From Nitrososphaera sp. (GTDB taxonomy: Archaea; Thermoproteota; Nitrososphaeria; Nitrososphaerales; Nitrososphaeraceae): DNA of 5,088 bases. The notes under the pieces were generated by a model. The model did not search any database, was not told where the DNA came from, and saw only the letters and a program-made list of their open reading frames with translations. Shown piece by piece: positions 1-4,923 of the stretch (its first letter is position 1; each line of letters starts with the position of its first letter). A program made the position numbers and the translations under genes. The stretch is taken from positions 1 through 5,088 of the forward strand of contig JAICVG010000122.1 of the NCBI GenBank assembly GCA_025935445.1, in the 5' to 3' direction.

Positions 1-422
1 ACTTTACATGAACAAAGAAAAAATGTATGCATGCTTTCACGCATAGGGAACTGGGTCGCAACTGCGCATGTCCATCCATCTGCATATATGTCTCCATATA
101 TCTGATAACGACCAATTTTTGTACCGGTTCGGTTACTGATTTTTACGCATACTTTTTTATTTATTTTGCCATTTCCTCAAAAAATCCATTATATTCTAAC
201 AACGAACAACATCTCTCAGAAGACACAGAGGCTAAAAGAGTAAAAAAGGGACCAGCCATTTAAGCGGCACAATAATCCAAAAGAAAGAAAAAAGCATTGT
301 TATCAAAAACGTAAGATATAATGGATAGGATTGGCATTGATAAGCGCAGGGGATGAAGATGTGGTGGCTGTATGATTTAGATGATTATGAATACCAACTT
401 TCTGACCCCTTATCCTGTATAC
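1..422. other. A/T-rich stretch without a convincing gene
   Basis: I see no supportable gene here. A 78-codon plus-strand frame (27-263) has a low-complexity, Ile/Tyr/Phe/Cys-rich translation with no domain pattern and is probably chance. Short frames such as 353-469 (plus, beginning MKMWWLYDLDDYEYQL) lack a well-placed promoter and run into the opposite-strand zinc-ribbon ORF. The stretch holds a perfect 7-bp inverted repeat at 84-101 and a purine tract around 280-296. On the minus strand that tract is a T/C-rich run, which could end transcription coming from the zinc-ribbon ORF. The sequence is more A/T-rich than the genes to the right, as expected for intergenic or decayed DNA. Confidence 0.5.
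84..101. repeat. 7-bp inverted repeat (small hairpin)
   Basis: ATATATG at 84-90 and CATATAT at 95-101 are perfect reverse complements separated by the four bases TCTC. It could form a small hairpin. Because the stem is almost all A/T in an A/T-rich region, chance is a serious alternative. No gene end is close enough to call it a terminator. Confidence 0.3.
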
Positions 423-587
423 TTATGTATCACAACCGCAACCGTCGCTGCCCAGATCATAGGACTTAATATTGTATTTTTTCATGCAGTCGGAACAAAG
501 GCTCTGCCCAAGTGGAATTCTTGCATCGCAAAAGGCACATGCAGCTGCTACTATATTGCTATTTGTCTTGGATGCTACTACCAACAA
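423..587 (-). CDS. Small zinc-ribbon protein (54 aa), possibly a remnant
   Basis: The minus strand encodes a 54-residue product from a TTG start. Residues 17-34 contain CAFC, ten residues (DARIPLGQSL), then CSDC. This CxxC-x10-CxxC arrangement with an Ile-Pro-Leu-Gly loop is typical of compact archaeal zinc ribbons, where four cysteines bind one zinc. Two more cysteines (C50, C52) lie in a GCGC tail before the TAA stop. The N-terminus (LLVVAS) is short and hydrophobic. No ATG or GTG is available: the frame opens after a TAG at 609-611 and the only starts are two adjacent TTGs (587 and 584). A TATA-like box sits 23-33 bases upstream, as expected for a leaderless transcript. Function is unknown; such proteins may bind nucleic acid or protein. 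It could also be the surviving 3' end of a larger decayed gene. The overlapping 113-codon plus-strand frame (381-722) is its antisense shadow. Confidence 0.5.
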   Translation of the reverse strand: MLVVASKTNSNIVAAACAFCDARIPLGQSLCSDCMKKYNIKSYDLGSDGCGCDT

Positions 588-609
588 TACAGAACAGGCA
601 GGAAAGAGC

Positions 610-620
610 TAATAAATCTT
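610..620 (-). promoter_or_regulatory. TATA-like box for the zinc-ribbon ORF
   Basis: Read on the minus strand the sequence is AAGATTTATTA, 23-33 bases upstream of the TTG at 587. That is where TBP binds for a transcript starting at or very near the start codon. A/T-rich matches are easy to find by chance here, so this only modestly supports the ORF. Confidence 0.35.
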
Positions 621-865
621 GTTGGATATTCCTATAGTTGTTTTCGACCAGTCGGCTCTATCGTTTATTGCGGCATTTCATTCGGCATAACGGACCGTAT
701 CTTCTATAAACTAAGATTCTGAGCTTGAGCGGAAATCATCTAGATGTCTACTCCTGTTGAAAACTCTACAGTGCCATACTGAAAAAATGAGGATAGGCAA
801 CTTCTATCGAATCTTCGCGCAATAAGAGGGATGATCTTTAGTATTAGCCAGTCGGCGGCCCTTCA

Positions 866-935
866 TTATGTTAATTGTGCTATAATGTATCATGATGAAT
901 TATTGAAGATGAAAAAACGTTATTATGATAATTGT
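866..935. repeat. Imperfect 13-base direct repeat upstream of oxidase operon
   Basis: TTATGTTAATTGT at 866-878 and TTATGATAATTGT at 923-935 differ at one base, 57 bases apart start to start. They lie about 60-130 bases upstream of the oxidase start. They could be regulator binding sites, but the composition is A/T-rich and two copies may be coincidence. Confidence 0.25.
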
Positions 936-965
936 AGTTATGGCTGATAGCTCTATTCTAGAAAA

Positions 966-975
966 TTTGTTATAT
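966..975 (+). promoter_or_regulatory. TATA-like box of the oxidase-methyltransferase operon
   Basis: TTTGTTATAT lies 21-30 bases upstream of the ATG at 996. It differs by one base from the TTTCTTATA box found 31 bases upstream of the small membrane-protein ATG at 4715. The spacing fits a leaderless transcript beginning at the 996 ATG. It does not fit the in-frame GTG at 978, which lies only a few bases past the box. Confidence 0.5.
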
Positions 976-995
976 TTGTGTGGCTATATCAAGTC

Positions 996-2468
996 ATGAA
1001 TATAGCCCGTGATTTGCTTTGCATAGCAAAGGGCGAGGTTCTTGAAGACAGTTGGAGCAAGCACATATACTCCGTGGATGCAAGCCATTACGAAATCGAG
1101 CCTGCTGCAGTAGTGTGCCCTACAGATGAGCATGACGTTCAGCAATTGTGTGAATATAGTTCGTCCAATAAAATACCAATAACCGGAAGAGGCGCTGGCA
1201 CAGGACTTCTTGGACAGTGTTTGTCTTATGGCATTGTTCTTGATTTCTCAAAGCACATGGATAGGATAATAGACATTGACAACGACTATGTCACAGTCCA
1301 ACCAGGCGTCGTGAAAGGCATGCTGGACAAAGAGCTAAAAAAGAGGAATAAGTTCCTGCCACCCGATCCCGCTAGCAGCAACTACTGCACCATAGGCGGT
1401 ATGATAGCAGACAATTCTAGTGGTATTCACTCTTTGGGCTATGGCAGCACTATTTCCTTTCTCGAGGAGATTAATGTGGTATATGCCGACGGCCAGTTAG
1501 GTTTTGCAAGCCCATCCAAATACGACAACAAGATGAAAAAACTTGGCGAACTACTTTTGCCATCTGTCGATAAAATTAGAAATTGTTATCCAAGTGTAAG
1601 CAAGAATTCATGTGGCTACAGACTGGACGCGGTTGTTGCAGATAACTTCAATCCACAAAAGGTCTTTGCCGCTTCTGAAGGCACACTTGGTGTAATGACT
1701 TCTGCAAAGCTTCACATCCTAGACATACCTGCATACAGGTCCTTGATGGTGATAGGCTTCGAAGATCTGCTAAGTGCTATTTCAGCAGTCCCTGCTATCT
1801 TAAAGTTTTCACCCGTTGCCCTTGAAATGTTGGACCATACCGTTGTGGGGTCTGATGATAGCAATATGCACGGTGCCGGATGCCTGCTAATTATTGAATT
1901 TGCAGGCAATCGCAGCATTAACAAAGTAGAAGAACGTATGAGAACCTGCAAGCAAGAGCTTGCAGATAGATGTTCTGTGATAGAATACGCTTCGGATGAG
2001 CAGAGTATAACGAAAATATGGAGGGCAAGAAAAAGTGCACTCAACAGCATCATGAAGCTTACTTTGGGGAGTCGAAAACCTATTGGCCTAATAGAGGACA
2101 CGGTGGTTCGCCCTGATATTCTTGTAGAGCATGCTGCCAACCTTCTGCAGACATACCAAGAAAACAAAGTCGATTATGTAATCTATGGTCATGTGGGTGA
2201 CGGCAACATGCATACAAGGCCACTCATAGATACTGCCTCAACAAAAGAAATCGAATTGATATGCAATATTGCCAATAAAGTATTTGCTCAAGTGATAAAG
2301 AGAGGCGGTACGATCAGTGGCGAGCACGGCGACGGACTTGCTCGAACAGGCTACATCCAAATGATGTATGGCAAGCGGATCACGTCGCTCTTCTCAAGGG
2401 TAAAAAAGCTATTTGATCCTTCATTTACGATGAATCCATGCAAAAAAATTCCGTGCAATGATTTATGA
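996..2468 (+). CDS. FAD-linked 2-hydroxy-acid oxidase/dehydrogenase, FeS-less YdiJ/GlcD-like
   Basis: This 490-residue protein belongs to the FAD-binding PCMH/GlcD superfamily, which oxidises D-2-hydroxy acids (D-lactate, glycolate, D-2-hydroxyglutarate) to 2-oxo acids. From the ATG at 996, the FAD pyrophosphate loop GRGAGTGLLGQ is at 64-74. DPASS and TIGGMIADNSSG (124-143) and SEGTLG (227-232) complete the flavin domain. The C-terminal cap has IEDTVV (366-371), GHVGDGNMH (398-406) and SGEHGDG (441-447); the two histidines of the second and the glutamate of the third are the metal/substrate positions of the family. The wording (TIGGM, HSLGYG, GEHGDG) matches the flavin half of YdiJ-type FAD/FeS fusions, but the protein stops after NPCKK with no iron-sulfur domain. 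The usual NPGK is NPCK here. A GTG at 978 would add six residues; 996 is preferred because a TATA-like box sits about 26 bases upstream. It likely heads an operon with the methyltransferase. Substrate and electron acceptor are unknown. Confidence 0.9.
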   Translation: MNIARDLLCIAKGEVLEDSWSKHIYSVDASHYEIEPAAVVCPTDEHDVQQLCEYSSSNKIPITGRGAGTGLLGQCLSYGIVLDFSKHMDRIIDIDNDYVTVQPGVVKGMLDKELKKRNKFLPPDPASSNYCTIGGMIADNSSGIHSLGYGSTISFLEEINVVYADGQLGFASPSKYDNKMKKLGELLLPSVDKIRNCYPSVSKNSCGYRLDAVVADNFNPQKVFAASEGTLGVMTSAKLHILDIPAYRSLMVIGFEDLLSAISAVPAILKFSPVALEMLDHTVVGSDDSNMHGAGCLLIIEFAGNRSINKVEERMRTCKQELADRCSVIEYASDEQSITKIWRARKSALNSIMKLTLGSRKPIGLIEDTVVRPDILVEHAANLLQTYQENKVDYVIYGHVGDGNMHTRPLIDTASTKEIELICNIANKVFAQVIKRGGTISGEHGDGLARTGYIQMMYGKRITSLFSRVKKLFDPSFTMNPCKKIPCNDL

Positions 2469-2492
2469 ACGGCATAGGTTGAGCTGTCGTAA

Positions 2493-3470
2493 TTGAAGAA
2501 GCAACACTCAACTGACTTTGCAAGGCTCTGGAGATACTCGGTGGGCTTTTACGGGGTGTGGATAGCGCACATAGGTAGGCAGATGAGGCTATTTGATCAC
2601 CTCGACTCTAGCCCTATGTCCATAGAAGAACTGATAACCAGCACTAAATTGTATCCGGCTGCAGTCAGGGCTTGGTGTTCTGCAGCACAAGCATATCGAC
2701 TTATCACCGCAAAGAACGGCAAGTTGCAAATGAAGGAGCAAATGAGGCGCATCCTTGTCAATAAGATGAGTCCAGATTATCTCGGTGGACAATTCTCGTA
2801 CCTTGCACTGAGGAGCCTAGGGTATGGTGCGTTTGAGGAGCTGTTCAGATCCGGCAAGACTAGAAAAACAATGTCCACCGTGAATGCAGTACAACAGGCG
2901 ACTGACTGGGACCACTATGCATTTCTTGCTGCGGCACGACGTCATAAAAAATTGCACCAGCTGCTGTCCAAGGGATGTAGGCTGCTTGATGTCGGCTGCG
3001 GGACAGGCAGCATGCTTGCCAAGATCCATAAAGAATATCCCAAGTCAAGTTTGGTTGGAATAGACTCTTCCTCCAAAGCAGTTGCAATGGCTCGCCAAAT
3101 AGCTCGTGGCAAGTCTATTACCTTAATAAAGGCGCCAAGCGAATCCATGAAATTTGCAAACGAATTTGAGATCGTTTTTCTGGGAGAATCACTCTACACT
3201 ATGAAGGACAAGGAAAAGGTCCTATCAAATTGCTGGCGCGCTCTAAAGAACTATGGCACAATTGCGATAATGGAGGGACTACTGCCAAAATCAAATCTCA
3301 ATAGTGCAGCAAGCCAACTGATAATGGGCATGCAGCTTGACTTTGCCCTACAAGGTCAAATGTTTATGAATAAAAAGGACATCGTCCTATTGCTCAACAA
3401 TAGGTTCTCAAAGACGCGTTTTGAAGACCTTGGCGGTAGCGTCTATCTTGTAACTGCAACGAAGAAGTGA
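2493..3470 (+). CDS. SAM-dependent methyltransferase with N-terminal winged-helix-like domain
   Basis: This 325-residue class I methyltransferase transfers a methyl group from S-adenosylmethionine, probably to a small molecule. Residues about 18-85 (RLFDHL, MSIEELITSTKLYPAAVRAW, AYRLITAKNGKLQM) match the winged-helix dimerisation region found ahead of many O-methyltransferase-type domains. The Rossmann domain begins near 160: motif I is LLDVGCGTG (164-172), the acidic residue after beta 2 is D191 in VGID, and EIVFLGESLY (226-235) is around motif IV. CWRALKNYGTIAIMEG (247-262) is the typical late motif before beta 5. The TTG start is directly preceded by an in-frame TAA, so no upstream start exists. 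AGGT at 2476-2479 is only a weak ribosome site. An in-frame GTG at 2541, with GGAG eight bases upstream, is an alternative, but it would remove the conserved-looking RLWRY lead-in. It begins 24 bases after the oxidase stop, so cotranscription is likely. The acceptor (O, N or C) cannot be told. Confidence 0.9.
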   Translation: MKKQHSTDFARLWRYSVGFYGVWIAHIGRQMRLFDHLDSSPMSIEELITSTKLYPAAVRAWCSAAQAYRLITAKNGKLQMKEQMRRILVNKMSPDYLGGQFSYLALRSLGYGAFEELFRSGKTRKTMSTVNAVQQATDWDHYAFLAAARRHKKLHQLLSKGCRLLDVGCGTGSMLAKIHKEYPKSSLVGIDSSSKAVAMARQIARGKSITLIKAPSESMKFANEFEIVFLGESLYTMKDKEKVLSNCWRALKNYGTIAIMEGLLPKSNLNSAASQLIMGMQLDFALQGQMFMNKKDIVLLLNNRFSKTRFEDLGGSVYLVTATKK

Positions 3471-3501
3471 TAATATTCATAGCAATGACCCCTAATATTA
3501 T
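3470..3501. terminator. Inverted repeat between convergent genes, possible two-way terminator
   Basis: ATAATATT (3470-3477) and AATATTAT (3494-3501) form a perfect 8-bp stem with a 16-base loop. It touches the methyltransferase TGA and contains the stop codon of the VOC gene on the other strand. A symmetrical element between convergent genes could end transcription both ways. The stem is all A/T and no long T-run follows, so this is a tentative call. Confidence 0.4.
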
Positions 3502-3911
3502 TCTGTACCTATAAGCCCTAGTAAGTCAAAGCCTTCTGACGATTTTTCCTTCAACTTCGCTATCGATATGAGATGCCCGTCAGGGTCTTGAACTATTGCG
3601 TGCTTGCCAAAAGGCTCCTCTTTTGGCCTTTTAAAGAACTTCACCCTCTTTTCCTTCAGCTTCTTTACAGTTGAGTCAAGGTCTGTGACTTCGAAACCAA
3701 CGAGTGTGCCTGAACCTGTCTTTAGCGTCTTCTTATTAGGAGCTGGATGGAGGGCTAGCACCGTATCATTGTTGAAGAATTCTGTCCAATCCTTAGATCT
3801 AGTCTTGACCGGCAGCCCTAGTATATCACTATAAAACTTAATTGATTTTTCCATGTTTGAAACTAGCAGGATTACTGCTCCAACTTTTCTAAATGTCAAA
3901 CATGCATACAC
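3498..3911 (-). CDS. VOC-family (glyoxalase/bleomycin-resistance fold) protein
   Basis: This 137-residue protein has the paired beta-alpha-beta-beta-beta modules of the vicinal oxygen chelate superfamily. Module one runs from about residue 10: VGAVILLVSNMEKSIKFYSD, then LGLPV, DWTEF (41-45) and LALHP (52-56). Module two runs from GTLVGFEVTDLDSTV, through KEKRVKFF and EEPFGKHA, to QDPDGHLISI (108-117). A single-domain chain of about 120-140 residues is usual and would work as a dimer. Several classical glyoxalase I metal positions are not ligands: Ala12 where the first His often lies, Leu70 at the second-module His and Ser116 at the final Glu. H55 and E44 remain. It is therefore unlikely to be lactoylglutathione lyase; ligand binding or an unrecognised reaction is possible. 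The GTG start is immediately preceded by in-frame TAG, so it is the first start available, with a TATA-like box 23-32 bases upstream. It is convergent with the methyltransferase and divergent from the helical-protein gene. Confidence 0.88.
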   Translation of the reverse strand: MYACLTFRKVGAVILLVSNMEKSIKFYSDILGLPVKTRSKDWTEFFNNDTVLALHPAPNKKTLKTGSGTLVGFEVTDLDSTVKKLKEKRVKFFKRPKEEPFGKHAIVQDPDGHLISIAKLKEKSSEGFDLLGLIGTE

Positions 3912-3933
3912 CTATGATACCACTCTTCAGCAT

Positions 3934-3943
3934 AGTAAATTAT
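3934..3943 (-). promoter_or_regulatory. TATA-like box for the VOC gene
   Basis: On the minus strand the sequence is ATAATTTACT, 23-32 bases upstream of the GTG at 3911. No Shine-Dalgarno-like sequence precedes the GTG, so a leaderless transcript is the simplest reading. The match to a strong archaeal box is only moderate. Confidence 0.4.
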
Positions 3944-4100
3944 GAATCTATCGCCACGACTGCCCACCATTCCAAAGTCCGGTTATGTAGCATGTTAGAA
4001 TTCTTAAAAAGCGGGCTCATGAGCAAAACTCTGGTTAGATTAGACAAGCATTGTGCATCTTTCAAGAATCCTGAATAATGAATGTATATTTTTGACAGTA

Positions 4101-4110
4101 TTTCTTTTAA
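4101..4110 (+). promoter_or_regulatory. TATA-like box for the helical-protein gene
   Basis: TTTCTTTTAA lies 23-32 bases upstream of the ATG at 4133. It resembles TTTCTTATA at the same distance from the ATG of the next gene. The purine-rich GGAAGGT at 4111-4117 is about 15 bases from the ATG, too far for a normal ribosome site, so leaderless expression is favoured. Confidence 0.5.
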
Positions 4111-4132
4111 GGAAGGTAGATGATAAGTCTGT

Positions 4133-4660
4133 ATGGTTAGTCCTACTATCCCTTCGGATGAGAGTAACACTGCTAATACTAGCAGAGTTAGAGGGAACAC
4201 TTCAACAACCCGTACTACTGCTGACATGACAGCAACAGTTGACGCACAACAGACAGCAGAAACAATTAAAGGTATTGCAAGGAGAATAAGAGAAGAATCA
4301 ATCAGGATGAGAGAGCTGGTGGTTGCTATACGCCAGAGCGGAGCAGTAGAGGAACTCGTTGATTCGTTTAGGGAGGCATCGCTTGCAACACGTGATACTG
4401 CGAAAGAAATCAATGAAGCCGCTCGTGCTCTAAGGGACCGGGGTGCAATCAGAGAGACTGCTGTCGCAATAGATGAGACAGCCAAAGCAGCACAGGAAAC
4501 GGCTGAGACCGTAAGAGGTGCTGCAAGAGAAGTCGGAGAGGCTGCACCCATTACATCAGAGTCAGTGAGAAAGACCGGCAGGAGGCTTCGAAGGTCGGCA
4601 AAGTCAAATACTGCTACTGATACCGCTACAGGCGTAGAAGAAGGAATGTCAGCAAGCTAA
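4133..4660 (+). CDS. Ala/Glu/Arg/Thr-rich helical repeat protein, function unknown
   Basis: I do not recognise a named family for this 175-residue protein. Residues 1-44 are Ser/Thr/Asn-rich and probably disordered. Residues about 45-137 are an almost unbroken, highly charged amphipathic helical region. Residues 143-157 are basic (RKTGRRLRRSAK), and the tail is Ser/Thr-rich. There is no signal peptide or membrane span. Composition is unusual: no Cys, Trp, Tyr or His and a single Phe (F79). The block at 65-97 (AIRQSGAVEE...) is repeated at 99-131 (ALRDRGAIRE...) with a fixed 34-residue offset, and QTAETIKGIAR (40-50) resembles ETAETVRGAAR (122-132). Such sequence is typical of coiled-coil, apolipoprotein-like or LEA-like proteins; binding to membrane, DNA or proteins are all possible. 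The ATG is supported by a TATA-like box 23-32 bases upstream. A 203-codon minus-strand frame across it is an antisense shadow. Confidence 0.8.
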   Translation: MVSPTIPSDESNTANTSRVRGNTSTTRTTADMTATVDAQQTAETIKGIARRIREESIRMRELVVAIRQSGAVEELVDSFREASLATRDTAKEINEAARALRDRGAIRETAVAIDETAKAAQETAETVRGAAREVGEAAPITSESVRKTGRRLRRSAKSNTATDTATGVEEGMSAS

Positions 4661-4683
4661 TAGGATAAGCAATACAATTGGTG

Positions 4684-4692
4684 TTTCTTATA
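4684..4692 (+). promoter_or_regulatory. TATA-like box for the 54-aa membrane protein
   Basis: TTTCTTATA lies 23-31 bases upstream of the ATG at 4715, centred near -27, the expected TBP position for a leaderless archaeal mRNA. It suggests the small gene has its own promoter rather than depending only on read-through from the helical-protein gene 54 bases upstream. Confidence 0.55.
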
Positions 4693-4714
4693 CCCCTCAA
4701 CACGTAAGATTGCA

Positions 4715-4879
4715 ATGGAAATGGCAAAGACAAAATTGACAGCTACATGGATAATCCCCCTTGCTTTTCTGCTACCTTCCATCCTTCTTACGTTGTCCGT
4801 CTGGCGGCAGATAAGCAAGTACAGGCGGTACAAGAAGCCACAGTATTACGATCACGAGACTATACGAAAGCTGGTATGA
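4715..4879 (+). CDS. Small single-span membrane protein (54 aa), function unknown
   Basis: This short frame begins ATG GAA ATG and encodes 54 residues ending in TGA. Residues about 11-30 (TWIIPLAFLLPSILLTLSVW) form one hydrophobic membrane segment with two prolines. A basic, tyrosine-rich tail follows (RQISKYRRYKKPQYYDHETI), which by the positive-inside rule would face the cytoplasm. There are no cysteines and no signal-peptidase or lipobox pattern. The first ATG is favoured because a TATA-like box is centred about 26 bases upstream; the second ATG, two codons later, is possible. It lies 54 bases after the helical-protein stop on the same strand, and a T-run follows. A well-placed promoter and a clean span-plus-basic-tail pattern argue for a real gene despite its size. 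I do not recognise the family. Confidence 0.65.
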   Translation: MEMAKTKLTATWIIPLAFLLPSILLTLSVWRQISKYRRYKKPQYYDHETIRKLV

Positions 4880-4917
4880 AAGCGCGAATACCGCAAAGGT
4901 CAGTTTCCTTTATCTAA

Positions 4918-4923
4918 TTTTTT
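4918..4923 (+). terminator. T-run terminator after the small membrane-protein gene
   Basis: Six consecutive T residues, followed by further T-rich sequence (GATTTATTCTTTC), lie about 40 bases after the stop at 4879. Archaeal RNA polymerase commonly stops at such T-runs without a hairpin. No stem is seen just upstream. Confidence 0.4.

Larger units (their letters stand above)
588..965. other. Intergenic stretch upstream of the oxidase operon
   Basis: No convincing gene is visible on either strand. Minus-strand frames just upstream of the zinc-ribbon ORF are broken by several stops, so an N-terminal extension would need frameshifts. Short plus-strand frames (for example 831-947, 38 codons) have no protein-like pattern or well-placed promoter. 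The right half carries a near-exact 13-base direct repeat (866-878 and 923-935). Confidence 0.5.

Noticed and set aside
27..263. 78-codon plus-strand open frame
   Set aside because: The translation is low-complexity and A/T-driven, with no domain, no repeat of known motifs and no promoter or ribosome site at a useful distance.
353..469. 38-codon plus-strand frame starting MKMWWLYDLDD
   Set aside because: No TATA-like box near -26, it overlaps the 3' end of the zinc-ribbon ORF and it is too short to judge without homologues.
381..722. 113-codon plus-strand open frame with many Cys/Tyr/Ile residues
   Set aside because: Its middle is the exact antisense of the zinc-ribbon ORF, codon for codon. 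The Cys-rich look has no CxxC order, so it is treated as a shadow.
831..947. 38-codon plus-strand frame (MIFSISQSAALHYV...)
   Set aside because: No promoter at the right distance, the purine run abuts the ATG too closely to act as a ribosome site, and there is no recognisable pattern.
1712..2167. 151-codon minus-strand frame inside the oxidase
   Set aside because: It lies wholly opposite a well-supported FAD oxidase with conserved motifs and has no motif of its own.
2589..3148. Several 67-75-codon minus-strand frames inside the methyltransferase
   Set aside because: All overlap a clear class I methyltransferase on the other strand and look like antisense noise.
3604..3834. 76-codon plus-strand frame inside the VOC gene
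   Set aside because: Antisense to a protein with clear VOC modules; its translation is Ser/Phe/Leu-rich with no domain.
3893..4078. 61-codon plus-strand frame in the divergent intergenic region
   Set aside because: It overlaps the VOC start and promoter and shows no protein-like pattern.
3940..4551. 203-codon minus-strand frame resembling a Ser/Ala/Leu-rich membrane protein
   Set aside because: Its hydrophobic look comes from reading the Ala/Glu/Arg-rich helical gene backwards. The plus-strand gene has a well-placed promoter and an internal protein repeat.
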